Assembly (NCBI GenBank): GCA_947095585.1
Contig: OX352763.1
Span: forward strand, 35,327,462-35,391,461
Direction: 5' to 3'
From: Nephrocerus scutellatus
Lineage: Eukaryota; Arthropoda; Insecta; Diptera; Pipunculidae
DNA: 64,000 bases
The notes below the pieces were generated by a model. The model saw only the letters and a list, made by a program, of their open reading frames with translations, did not search any database and was not told where the DNA came from. Position 1 is the stretch's first letter; every line of letters starts with the position of its first letter. Position numbers and translations under genes: made by a program. Positions 46,236 to 60,660 of this stretch are shown here, in pieces.

Positions 46236-48005
46236 ATAATTCGCGCACGTTAAAAAGGGTTTGCACCCTTATAATGCTCGGCTAGGCTCGGAGAAAAGAG
46301 GAGATGTCTATGTGTTTGTATTTTGAATGCGTGTGGATCATAGTGATGTGGGAAGACAGAGCTTGGCAAGCATTGCACATACGTGTTGTACGGCTTAAGA
46401 GCGTATCCCTGAATTGAGGATGGGCTAAGGGATAAACTGATGAGCATTTAGAGCGCCACGAGTTTTGCGGTTGAATTCAAGGAGAGGTAGCATGCAGCTG
46501 TATATTTCTCTTGAGCACCGCTGATGGATGAAACGATAAAACAGTGACAAGCAAGAAACGTCCTTGCGGTTTTCAAGCGAATCTATTGATTTCGCTATAT
46601 TTGCGTCACCGGTGAGTTATATCGCGTGGTTTTGTATTCTATCTAGCTGATGCAAGGTAGTTGTAGGCGCACCAGACCAGATATGACAATTGTACTCAAG
46701 TTTAGTGCGAATGAAAGCCCCGTAGATAGTATTCAGATCAGAGCGAGTGAAATATTTCTTGCACCGGGTTAGACAACCTAAACATTTCGCCGCATCTTCG
46801 GCGACGGTAAATTTGTGGTCATTCCAACGAAGCTTGTCGTTAACGCTCATACCGAGAATTGCGAAATTTTCAGTTTCCTCGATGCAAGTGCCATTCATTG
46901 ATAATGGCATTCGATTTAAGATTTGCTTGAAAGACAAGAGACAGCATAGAGTTTTGGAAGCGTTAAATTCTACTCGATTGTTTACTCCCCATTTTATTAT
47001 GCTGTCTAGGTCAGAATTTAACGTGCTTAACACACGTAGTTGTTTGAGTTCCACATGAGAAGTGGAGGGACGTTCCTCAAACTTATATGAGAAGCTGAGA
47101 GTGCTGTCGTCAGAGTGAAATGGGTTAGAAGTCACAGATAAGAGATCATTAATAAAAAACAACCCATAAAAATACAATTGTTCATGTTAATTCTCTAATA
47201 GGAGATGGGTATGTGTTAAAATTTTACGAAAATCGAGCTAATTTTTAAAAAATTTATATGGGCCCTCGGACCTCAGGGCCACACTCCAAAAACTTTACAA
47301 AAAATTTTGTCCATCGGAGATACACACGTATACAAAATTTTAAAAAAAATCGGGTTAAGTTTTTTAAAATTTTTTTTGGGGCCATGACCCTCCAAACCCT
47401 GTCTCCAAAATTTTTGCAAAAAGTGTTGCCCATCGGAGATACACACGTATATAATATTTAAAGAAAATCGGGTTAATTTTTTTAAAAAAAGTTATGGGGC
47501 TCCACGAACCCGGGCCCGGGGTCTCCAAATTTTTTACAAAAAGTGTTGTCTATCGGAGATACATATGTGTATTAAATTTGAAGAAAATCGGGTAAATTTT
47601 TTTAAAAAAAATTATGGGGCCCCACGAATCCGGGCCCGGGGTCGCCAAAACTTTCACAAAAAGTTTTTTATATCAAAGATACACAAGTGTATAGAATTTG
47701 AAGAAATTCGAGTAACATTTTGTAAAATATTTGTAGGGGAGCCCACCGACCCCGAGGCCCGAGGGTCCTCAAATTTTAATAGAAAGTGTTGTCATCGGAG
47801 ATATGCATGTGTGCAAAATTTCAATAAAATAGGACTGTGGGAAGTGGGTCAAAAATTGATCGCAAGATTCCATGACACACAAATCCACAAATCCACAAAC
47901 ACACGGGCAAGTGAAGTTAATATAGAGAATTTATAAACCGAGGAAAAAACAGTGGCCTGCATTTAAGTAATGTACTTTAGACTTGAAACCGTCCAATACA
48001 ACTTG
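46236..48005 (-). mobile_element. CR1/L2-group LINE copy c, interrupted by DTR copy 5
   Basis: On the minus strand the RT C-terminal half is open for 186 codons (47177-46617): FINDLLSVTSNPFHSDDSTL (the Ala of FADD is missing), NRVEFNASKTLCCLLS, LGMSVNDKLRWNDH, SGAPTTTLHQLDRIQN. The decayed tail and the true 3' end follow at 46236-46340 (AAGGGTTTGCACCC block and oligo-T on +, i.e. poly(A)). Upstream, the LINE resumes at 47955-48005 ('cttgaaaccgtccaatacaac') after the DTR element. It is truncated 5' of that. Confidence 0.82.
47156..47938 (+). repeat. DTR element copy 5 (about five units), inside CR1 copy c
   Basis: The left end AACAACCCATAAAAAT and AATTCTCTAATAGGAG are followed by about five 115-120-bp units. 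The right end 'gatcgcaagattcca' with ACAAATCC repeats and ATATAGAGAATTTA closes the element. A frame stays open across the last three units (47565-47936). The left flank (CATTAATAAAAA) is the same LINE position as in copy 7. Confidence 0.85.
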
Positions 48006-48010
48006 AATTG

Positions 48011-49829
48011 AGCGGTCCGAAATAAATGTGTTTTTTCTTTAAAATGTATATACAAAACTTTAAATTTGAATACATGAGAATCCGGCGCTCTTGTTGGGAC
48101 ACCCTTTATTTACCTGTAATTCGGTCTAAAGACTGATTTATCTTAAAAGACTAATATTATTCAACGTATAATGTAGGTCTTTCATTCGTGGGCGATTTCT
48201 GAAATAGGTTTTTTAAACCACATTAACCTTTGCAAACCTTTAGGCGATTCGTAGATTTAGTATTTTCTCAGTTTCCTCAGGGGTTGTAACCCCAATAAAT
48301 GAAAACATAACGCCATCGCAACCAACCGACCGCTAACCAATTGTTTTAAAACAAGTCCCATAAAATTTTGGTAGAATCTGGTAGAAGCCGATATATACGA
48401 CACGGCAAACTGACCAATCTATAAACGCACAAACGTACAAACGTACAAACGTGCAAATGTACACACGCTCCCTGAAAAATTTTCATGTTCTCCGAATATA
48501 AGATTCGCCTTGGGCATAAAAAAACAAAAACTTTTTTTTTGTTATTGTTGTAAAGTGTACCACTTTATTTACAACTACTCATAAATCAACGTTCGTTAAT
48601 TCCCAATACTGGAGCAATAAATTCAACTTAAAGAAATTAAATCAAATCCTTTAAACCAAAATCGATTATGACACTTTATGCTGATGTCGTATATATTTCT
48701 CCCTTATGAACGGTCGACTCACCGGGTTGCAATATGACTCTTATTTAACACCACATACTCGTACGTAAATATTTGGGTCATACATTGGTGTTCGTTTTGC
48801 CCTATTTCCTCTTTCGCAGAACGAACTCGTATTCTTTGATAGATCAATTTAATGAGAGCTTTGATATAAAAAATGACATCAAATACCAGCAGTCTAGACC
48901 CTTTCTTGTTTAGGCTAGGACGCATTAAATACTATAGTATATAAAATTATATAATAAATACTATGCAACAGAATATACTCGTACTAAGCAATATCTTGTA
49001 AAAACCAGGTAGCTAATTTTAATTCTAACCAACTGTAATTTTAGTTATAAATAATAAATTCATTAGAGTAATAAATATTATTAATAAATAATATTAAAAA
49101 TAAAACTATTAGTTTTCTTTTAAACCTTGGATTACGGAATTTCACGAGAAACAGGTGAACCCAAACAGTAGAGTAGAACCTCTTATGTTAAGAACACTAT
49201 AAACAGCCGTAGTCCATGGTCCACATATGTTTTTCCTTTAAAACCATTAGTTTCAAAAATATTTAAATTTTTTTGTACAATTGAGTTATTTGTTTACTTG
49301 TATCAAGTGAAAAATAAAAAAGTTCTTCCCGGAAATTGGTCAACACGGAAATTCATTATTCGAGTATTTTCATTGGGTAGGCGTTTGTTTACCTAATATC
49401 GCTCGTCATTGACATTCCTTCTTGTGACATGAATCCATGACATGAGTGTTCTTGGGATGTGTTCATCCCATCAGTTTACATACATTTGAGTGCAATACAT
49501 ATGTAATGTCAATCAATAACCATATTCTGAACTTTGTAAGATTAATTACAATGCATAATTGGATCCATGACCTGTAATACGATTGGCCTAAAGTGTTGAA
49601 AAGCTTTTGGCTATTTAAATAGAGTTTTAATGAGATTTGAAAAGTAATTACACTCAAGAAAATTACAATGAGAACACTTACATATTCCTATTAGAGGTTT
49701 AAATGTAATTAAAATGGACGTAAAGCTTTTAAGGTTATGTAATAAGTACATATCTTGTGAAAATGTAATTTGTGCCAAAAGGAGTCACAAATTTCCTATG
49801 TACCTTTATTAAATTAAATTTGATTTATA
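48011..49829. other. AT-rich spacer
   Basis: A small ACAAACGT repeat lies at about 48425-48465 and an oligo-T run near 48530. No gene recognised. Confidence 0.45.
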
Positions 49830-52362
49830 GCAGGTTTTCGTCATATTTTTGAAGTGGCAGGAGTCGCGTCAAGGAGTCTCCATTCGAGCCAGAAATAATT
49901 GCTATGCCCATCTTAGGCGAGTCAAATTCGCCTACGACCAAAAACAGAGGCAAAAAATAATAATGCCCCAAAGGTAGTAAACATTTTTCGTCATTTGTGA
50001 AAACAATCAAGTCGTCAATTCCAACGCTCGTATAATTATATTCCAGTTGTCAGCTCTATAGCTCTAATTGCTGCACATTTTTCAGCTAGCTACACGCTTC
50101 CAGATTGCTGCCGCCTGCACCTCTATGGACAGAACACTCTAGGAGACAGATTTACATTCGTACTCGTGCGGTTGCTAGAGTTTTAAACGTTCTCAACATT
50201 TACAAATCCGCTAGGCTAGATGGTATTTCCACATAAGTTCTGAAGAAGTGTTTTTCCAAGCTGGCATTACAATTGAATAAGCTTTTCCATCTATCCTATT
50301 CTTCTAGACTCTTCCCGAGAAGCGGGAAAACAGCATTTTTGAGCCCATATCCAGAAAGTGTGAGCCATCGTCTCTCTCTTCATACCGACAGATATTACAG
50401 ACATCCATTCTTTCCAAGATCATGGACACGCTGATCAATTTTCAGCTCACGAAATATCTTGAAACCAACGAAATCTTTAGTGACCGTCAGTACGGATTTC
50501 GTGGGCAAAGTTCTACTGGTGATTTAATGGTATATCCAACCGAACAGTTTAACCGGCCTTTGCATCAATTAAGCAAAGCTGTTGCAATTGATATTTCCAA
50601 GGCATATGACCGAGTTTGGGATCAAGCTGTCTTGTCCAAAATGCGTGCTTATTATACATCACCTAAGAGCTGGCATTCCCCAGGGCTCTGCTTTGTTCCC
50701 GACATTCTTACTTATTATTACTTATGATCTCTTCAGTGCTTCTTATCCAATTCTGCGCTGACGACAATACTCTCAGCTTCTCATATAAGTTTGAAGAACG
50801 GCCTTCTACTTCGCATGTGGAACTCTAACGCTTACGTATGTTAACCACGTTCAATTCTGAACTGGATAGTATAACAAAATGGGAAGAAAACAATAGAGTA
50901 GAATTTACCGCTTCTAAAACCTAATGATGCTCCTGTCGTCTAAGTGAATCTTAAATCCAATGCCATTATCCATGAATAATGCTTGCATCGAGAAAACTAA
51001 AAAACTCGCAATTCTCGGTATTTGCGTAAACGATAAGCTTCGTTGGAATGACCACACATACACTGTTGCCATAAATGCAATGCCGGTACAAGAAATATTT
51101 TGTTCCCTCTGATCTGGCTACTATCTGCAAGGCTTTTATTCGCCCTAAACGTGAGTACAACTGTCATATCTGGTCTGGTGCGCCTAAAACTAATGGGTCA
51201 TCAGTTTAGAGCTATCGGATTTTAAATTGAAATAAAATAACAAAAATTCAAATTGATTGGGCAATCTTTATTATTTTTGTTTAGAACCATTCATGGCATT
51301 TATTTTTTGAAGATAATCCCTTTCAAATGTTGGCCGTAACTGCGCCGTAATTCCGCCATCCATAAACACCACTTTTGAATGACACGCTCGAAGACTTCGG
51401 TCGGTATCTCGCGAATAACTTGAGTAATGTTAGCTTCCAATGCCTCAATCGTAGCTGGTTTATCCACAAAATATTTAGACTTTACACACCCCCACAAAAA
51501 AAAGTCCAAAGGTGTGATATCACACGATCTTGGTGGCCAATCCACCGGTCCGAACCGAGAGATCACGGTAGAGTTTGCCATTCACTGTTACATTGGCGCC
51601 AGCCTCGTCTTTGAAGAAATATGAGCCGATGATTCCTCCAGCCTATAGGCCGCACCAAACGGTAGTTTTCAATGGATATAATGGCAATTCATAAATGGTT
51701 TCGGGTTACTCTTCAGCCCAAATACGGCAATTTTGCTGATTGACGAAGCCATTAGCCAAACATGGGCCTCATCGCTGAACAAAATTCGGGTCCCAAAATA
51801 CGATGAACACTTTTCACAGACCGTCGATTTTCGTAATACAATTGTACGATTTGAAAACGTTGTTGAGGCGTTAGTCTTTCCATGATGAAATGTCAATGAA
51901 TACTGAATAAAATTGTGTATTTAGTTTGACAGTAGTCACGCGTGACATGTCAAAAAAATCATATTGGAAAAAGTACCTCCAATCTGATCACCCTTTACCT
52001 TACATCAGCTAGATAGAATTCAAAACCGTGCGATAAAACTTATCGGTGACAAAAACATTGCGAAACCAATAGATTCGTTTGAACACCGCAGGAACGTTTC
52101 TTGCTTGACACTGTTTTATAGCTTCTTTCACCAGCGGTGCATGCCAACTCTCTTTAAATTCAACCCCATTATTTTAATTACATTAAGCCCATCTTCGGCC
52201 GTACAGTTGAGTTCAGAGATTCGTTCTTTAGGCGTACAACACGTATGTGGAATGCTCTGCCAAGCTCTGTCTTTCCACATCACTTTGATCCACACGCATT
52301 TAAAATACAAGCACATAGACATCTCCTCCTTTTCCTAAACTCCCACGCAGTGCCAAGCATAA
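49830..52362 (+). mobile_element. CR1/L2-group LINE copy d, with nested mariner and SINE
   Basis: 5'-truncated. The linker region is at 49900-50050 (AHLRRVKFAYDQK-like). RT follows from about 50100: DTLINFQLTKYLETNEIFSD, RQYGFRGQSSTGDLM, AVAIDISKAYDRVWDQAVLS (50422-50650), then a deletion around the palm loop, then DDNTLSFSYKFEE-like (50765-50815), NDKLRWNDHTYTVA, CHIWSGAPKT. Coding sequence is interrupted at 51191 by a mariner derivative and continues exactly after it at 51998 (LHQLDRIQNRAIKLIGD). The 3' UTR is interrupted at about 52362 by SINE copy 3, and the terminal poly(A) is not seen. Confidence 0.85.
51191..51997 (-). mobile_element. Internally deleted mariner (DD41D-like) inside CR1 copy d
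   Basis: The element is 51193-51995 (803 bp) between TA dinucleotides at 51191-51192 and 51996-51997. Imperfect TIRs start (A/T)GGGT(C/G)ATCAG. The minus strand encodes a transposase N-terminus (about 51893-51800, MERLTPQQRFQIVQLYYENR) joined directly, through a large deletion, to the first catalytic block ILFSDEAHVWL. The D3 block DWPPRSCDITPLDFFLWG lies at 51550-51480, with QDG lost or decayed. It is non-autonomous and from a different lineage than the element at 38373. Confidence 0.87.
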
Positions 52363-52530
52363 TAATAATAATATTCGGCGTGACAGACCATTGCGGTCCA
52401 AGGCCTAGCTTCTCGGAACGTTTGTCACCCATTCGCGAGAGGTGGGACACCGTGAAAAATACTTTTGGTGTTACTGGGATTCGAACCATGAACCTCCTGC
52501 TCAGTAGCCATGTGCACTTCAGCATGCGCA
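52361..52530 (-). mobile_element. tRNA-derived SINE, copy 3 (internally deleted)
   Basis: The minus strand has a good B box (GTTCGAATC at 52486-52478), the GACACCGTG-block body, a deletion of the central part compared with copy 2, and the 3' end CGCCGAATATT followed by an ATTATTATT tail (52375-52361). The A-box end is degraded. It sits in the 3' UTR of CR1 copy d. Confidence 0.83.
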
Positions 52531-54059
<1,529 letters not shown>

Positions 54060-54160
54060 TTTTTTCGCAATTGGTATCGATATGCTAGTGGAAAGCAAAT
54101 AACGTTGACTAATTAGTTAAGAAGTATGTATTTTCTGAAATTTGATTTAAATTTAATAAA

Positions 54161-54547
54161 AATAGAGCATGTCAATCACGTTAAAGAAGTAAAACCTCTT
54201 TGGCTGTCTTAATTTTGAACAAATGGAAGTTCTTTGAGTTCTTGATAAAAAAAAAACAGAAAAAAAAAGAGATAGAGAGAGAATTTTTTAAGGATTGAAA
54301 TAATAGAAATATGAAGATTCTTCTCTTATAACCAAATATTTTCTATGTATTCTTTTTCGGGTAATTTGTTATAATTTAACTACGCTTGTTGAGTTTGAAT
54401 AAAATTCAGTTATTGTGCCACTTGCTACCGAATAGTTGAATTTCCGAATTCTCATTAAAAATGGGTTATAAAATATTTGAAGTGGACAGCGCAAATGTGC
54501 AATAACCATTCAGTCATTCGGTTGGCTCTCCGAAAAGTAATGCGTTT
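54161..54547. other. Spacer downstream of protease 1
   Basis: AT-rich with A runs and a short GA-rich run (54268-54285). No feature recognised. Confidence 0.45.
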
Positions 54548-55462
54548 TTTAAATTCTCTATATTAACTTCACTTGCCCGTGGCACGTCTGTCGGACGTCT
54601 TTCGGGCTTCGTGGAATCTTGCGATCAATTTTTAACCCACTTCCCATGGCCAGATTTTATTGAAATTTTGCACACATGTGTATTTCCCGAGACAACACTT
54701 TCAATTAAAATTTGAGGCCCCTCGGGCCCCGCGGTCGGGGGGCTCCCATACAAATATTTTACAAAATTTTACTCGATTTTCTTCAAATTTTATACACATG
54801 TGTACCTCTGATAGACAACAATTTTTATAAAAATTTTGGAGACTCCGGGCCCCGGGTTCGTGGGACCCCATAAATTTTTTTTAAAAAAATAACCCGAATT
54901 TCTTCAAATTTTATACACGCGTGTATCTTCGATAGGCAACACTTTTTGTAAAAATTTTGGACACCCCGGACTCGTGGGACCCCATAAATTTTTTTTTAAG
55001 AAATTAACCCGATTTTCTTCAAATTTTATATACGCGTGTATCTCCGATTGGCAACACTTTTTGTAAAATTTTTGGAGACCCCGGGCCCCAGGGTCATTGG
55101 TCATTGGTGGGCCCCAAATTTTTTGATAAAAAAATGAACCCGATTTTTTTAAATTTTATATACGTGTGTATCTCCGATGGAAAACAATTTTTGCAAAAAT
55201 TTTGGTGGCCGGGGTCGTGGGCACATAAAAAATTTTCAAAAAAATAACCAGATTTTCTTCAAATTTTATACACCTCTGTATCTCCGATGGACAAACTTTT
55301 TTGTAAAGTTTTTGGAGTGTACGGGCCCTGAGGCCCGCGTGGTGTCCATTAAAATTTTTTAAAAATTAGCCCGATTTTCTTCAAATTTTAACACATACCC
55401 ATCTCCTATTAGAGAATGTACATGAAAAATTTTAATTTTTATGGGTTGTTTTTTAAATTCTC
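54548..55462 (-). repeat. DTR element copy 6 (about six to seven units)
   Basis: In minus orientation, AAATTCTCTATATTAAC and the CACGGGCAAG/GACCGAC-type right end are at 54550-54620. About six to seven units with GGGGCCC-type blocks follow. The left end (TTTTTATGGGTTGTT) is at 55438-55450, followed directly by another TTAAATTCTCTAT. The second AAATTCTCTA outside the left end shows that this motif can flank the CCCATAAAAA block on both sides. RTE-1 fragment K begins 25 bp further on. Confidence 0.85.
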
Positions 55463-55483
55463 TATTTATATATCTATATATCA

Positions 55484-56604
55484 CCAGGCGCGGAAGTTCT
55501 ACCAAAGAGTCCGCGGTATGACGCAATATACACCGCGTTGCACATACTGCATGGACAAAGAGGGTAATCTGATCACCGATCTTAAAGGCATCTTATAGAG
55601 CGATGGAAAGGGCACTTTCATGAGTGGCTCAATGGGCAGAGGAATTGGAGGCTCCACCAATGACCGAAAATCATACTATGCTGCCGCCACCAAGCATAGA
55701 CGAAGTTATCTGCGCGATAAATCGGCTCAAAATAAAAACGCCCCTAAGTCTGATGGGCTCCCAGCGCAACTGATAAAAATATGAGACCCTACATTACACC
55801 AAGCAATTCATGAAATAATAGTGCAAGTATGGGAGGAAGAAGCTATGCCAGAAGACTGGCGAAGAGGCATCATGTGCCCCATACATAAAAAGGGAGATAT
55901 CACAGAATGCAGCAATTATCGTAGTATAACGTTGTTGAGTACCGCATATAAGATTTTCTCCTCCATCGTTCAAGACAGGATAGCCCCATACGCTAATCAT
56001 CATTGGTCCATACCAGTGTCGCTTCATCCAAGCCAAAGAGTAGAAGATTCAACATTGGTCCCTCAATTAAGATAGTGGAGCGCGAATTTGAAGTAGTGCA
56101 ATCCTTTAACTATCTCGGGTTAACTATAGCTGCCGATAACAGCATGGAACCAGAAATACGCGCACGGTTGCTTAAAGCCAACAAAGCCTACTATAGCCTG
56201 TCAAGACTTGAAGAGTCCAGGAACTTAACCATAACATCCAAGCTGCTGATATATAAGAAAATTGTCATAGCAGTACTTACATATGGATCCGAGACTTGGG
56301 TGCTTAGTAAAAAGCATTCTGACCTATTAGCCGCGTTCGAGAGAAAAGTCCTACGGAGAATTGTTGGCCCCCTATGTGAGGAAGGACGGTTCCGGAGACT
56401 CTGTAATGATGAGATCTACGAGCGTTACCGCGATGTCGACATCGTGAAGAAAATTAAGCTCGGTAGGCTCCGGTGGGCAGGACACCTAGCTCGCATGAGC
56501 GAAGAGGATCCTGCTCGGAACGGACACGGCTCGAAATCGGGACCGGTGGAGATACTTTTTGCGGGAGGCCAGGACCGGACCCCGGTTGTAGAGCCAAATA
56601 TGAA
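55484..56604 (+). mobile_element. RTE-1 LINE copy K with palm deletion
   Basis: The linker is at 55484-55700 and the RT entry at 55690-56030 (PEDWRRGIMCPIHKKGDITE, YKIFSSIVQDRIAPYA). A deletion at about 56035 removes the palm including YADD. An open post-palm frame of 205 codons follows (56003-56620): EREFEVVQSFNYLGLTIAAD, IAVLTYGSETWVLSKKHSDL, RRIVGPLCEEGRFRRL, KLGRLRWAGHLARMSEEDPA. The 3' end GAGCCAAATATGAAGATAG at about 56604 abuts inverted CR1 copy e. This is the best-preserved C-terminal region of the family in the window. Confidence 0.86.
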
Positions 56605-56605
56605 G

Positions 56606-57975
56606 ATAGTAGCCAGATGAGAGGGAGTGAAATATTTCTTGCACCGGGCTAGAAAACCTAAACATTTTGCAGCATTTTTAGCATCGGTAAATATGTGGTC
56701 ATTCCACCGAAGCTTGTCGTTTATGCACATACCGAGAATTGCGAGATTTTCAATTTCGTCGATGCAAGTGCTATTCATGGACAATGGCATGGGATTTAGG
56801 ATTTGCGTAGACGACAGGAGAAAGCATTGGGTTTTGCAAGCATTAAATTCTACTCGATTTTTTTCTCCCCATTGTATTATGCTGTCTAGGTCAGAATTTA
56901 GCGTGCTTAACATAGGTAGTTGTTTGAGTTCCACATGAGAAGTGGAGGCACATTCCTCAAACTTATATGAGAAGCTGAGAGTGCTGTCGTCAGACTGAAA
57001 TGGGTTAAAAGTCGCAGATAAGAGTTCATTAATAAAAATGAGAAAGAGTGTCGGGCACAAAACAGAGCAGGGCTCTGTAGGGCAGCATTTAAGTGATGTA
57101 CATTTGACTTGAAACCGTCCAATACAACTTGAATTGAGCGGTCCAAACGATAGCTTATAATCCAGTGAAGTAGTTTATCATTGACTCCATGGGCACGCAT
57201 TTTGGATAAAAGAGATTGATGCCAAACTCTGTCAAATGCCTTAGAAATATCGAGTGCAAAACTTTGCTTTCTCTAAATTGATGCAAAGACCGGCTCCACT
57301 TTTCGGTGAGATATACTCTCAAATCTCCAGTAGAACGTTGCTCACGAAATCCATACTGCCGGTCACTTAGGATTTCGTTGGTTTCAAGGAGCTGATAATT
57401 TATCAGCGTTTTCATGACCTTGGAAAGAATGGATGTAATGATGATGCTATGAGTCGGTACGAAGAAGGAGACGACGGGTCACATTTTTTGGCTATGGGCT
57501 GGACAAGGCTGTTTTCCAACTTCTCGGGAAGAGTCCAAAAGAATAGGACAGATTGAAAAGCCTACGCAATGGTAATGCCAGCTTGGAAGATCACCTCTTT
57601 AAAACTAATGGGGAAATGCCATATTGGCCAGCGGATTTGTGAGTGTTGAGATCGTTTAAAATACTAGCAACTGCACGAGTACGAATAGAGATCTGTCCCA
57701 TATACTCTTAGGTGCAGACGGTAGCAATATGCACAATCTGGAAGCGTGCAGCTAGCTGCAAAATGCGCAGCGAATAGATTGGCTTTGTCTTTAGAGTTGA
57801 CAACTGGAATGTTATTATAAATGAGCGTTGGAATCGACGACGAGGCTGTATTTTTGATTCTTTTCACGAATGACTCAAAAATTTTACTACCTTTGGGACA
57901 TTGTAGTATTTTTTGTCTCAATTTTTGGTCGTAGGCGAATTTGACTCGCCGAAGATGGGCATTGCAATAGTACTG
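56606..57975 (-). mobile_element. CR1/L2-group LINE copy e (upstream of protease 2)
   Basis: Minus-strand order: linker at 57921-57664 (RQKILQCPKGSKIFESFVKR, NLFAAHFAASCTLPDC), a damaged thumb/finger region at 57650-57420, RT at 57415-57155 (LLETNEILSDRQYGFREQRS, TGDLRVYLTEKWSRSLHQF), then VNDKLLHWIISYRLDRSIQV (57200-57130), a damaged GVPQGS block, and the C-terminal half at 57060-56610 (LFLIFINELLSATFNPFQSD, DDSTLSFSYKFEE, NRVEFNACKTQC). 3'-truncated at the RTE-1 junction. It shows the uninterrupted site (about 57025) at which DTR copies 5 and 7 sit in their CR1 hosts. From about 57103 on, it belongs to the duplicated unit. Confidence 0.86.
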
Positions 57976-59484
<1,509 letters not shown>

Positions 59485-59783
59485 TTTCTTCTGGTATTGG
59501 ATTCTCCTTTGGCAAGCAAGTGACGTTGACTAATTAGCTAATATTCTTTTATCTTTTTTTTTTGAAAATTGATATAAATTTAATAAAAATAGAACGCGTG
59601 TGAACAATGCATGTAAAAGAAGTAAACGTTTTTCGAGTGCCTTTGTATTGATTAATTTCTAATAAATCTTTTTATGTTTGGTCTTTAGAAGTTGCCATTG
59701 CATTCGAGCAATGAACTGTCCTTTCTACTAGTTTTTAAAAACTTTTATTTGACCCCTTTTTGTCTGTATATTCGACTTATTTC

Positions 59784-60420
59784 AGGTCCTTTTTAACCAC
59801 CTTCCACACAACGTTCCTAGAGAGCTGAAATTTTTTCAGTGTCTAAGTCCAAAATATCATTTTTTATATTACGCTCATAGACATCTCCTCTTTTCTCCAC
59901 CTTTTCCTTAACGCCCACGCTGTGCCGAGCACGTAGCCAAGCATTATAAGGGTACGAACACCTTTAAGCGTGCGCGAATTAAAAAAAAAACGCGAATGAC
60001 GCGTGTGGCGCGTGGGAAGGGGTAAAATTGCACAATTTTTTCGTTTTTTTTGAAGTCTTTTATAACCACCTTCCACACGACCTAGAGAGCTAAAACCTAG
60101 AAAGACCTAGACCTAGACTAATGACCTAGAGAGCTAAATGTGACCTATTGTGTGAGAGTCCAAAATAGAATTTTTTATATTACGCGTATGACGCGTGTTG
60201 TGCGTGTGATGTGATGAAATCACGCCATTTTCTCGTTTTTTGAGGTCCTTTTTAACCACCTTCCCCACGACCTAGAGGACTGACATTTTTTGTGGCTCAA
60301 TGCAAAAATGGCCAATTATGATATCCAACGTTTAACGCGTGTGAAGGTTGTAAAGCTTCGAAAAAAGAAAATACTTTGAAATAGCCCCGACCTCAAAAAC
60401 AGAGTACTGTGTGGCGTGTT
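59784..60420. repeat. Satellite-like array (CCTTTTTAACCACCTTCC unit), about three copies
   Basis: Three imperfect units of about 190-260 bp start near 59784, 60050 and 60240. Each has AACCACCTTCC, GACCTAGAGAGCTGA, GTCCAAAATA, TTTTTTATATTACGC, a block of nACGCGTGT repeats and a TTTTCTCGTTTTTTGAGG end. Short internal duplications of GACCTAGA occur at 60080-60130. Unit 1 is split by a LINE tail. Confidence 0.7.
59876..59993 (+). mobile_element. CR1 3'-tail insertion in the satellite
   Basis: About 117 bases match the CR1 3' UTR (ATAGACATCTCCTCTTTTC, AAGCATTATAAGGGT, AAGCGTGCGCGAATT) and end in an A10 tail. They interrupt the satellite between TATTACGC and CGCGAATGACGCG. Comparison with the uninterrupted unit at 60178 suggests a 3-bp duplication, CGC. 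It is a 5'-truncated insertion. Confidence 0.78.
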
Positions 60421-60660
60421 TCGATGCATAAAAAGTTTGTACCCGAAAAACGATATTTTTTTACATTTACTTGTCAATAAATGGAAATGTTTTGAATTCC
60501 TGTAAAATAGAGAGAAAGTGAGAGAGTGTGTATTCTTAACGCATCGTTTACCAGCATTACCGGCAAGCTCTCCATATAACCCCGGCTAAACATTTTTTAA
60601 CTTTAACGATAATTTTACCTACTTTTCCATAGGGTTATTTCTATGTCAAAATGTCATTCC

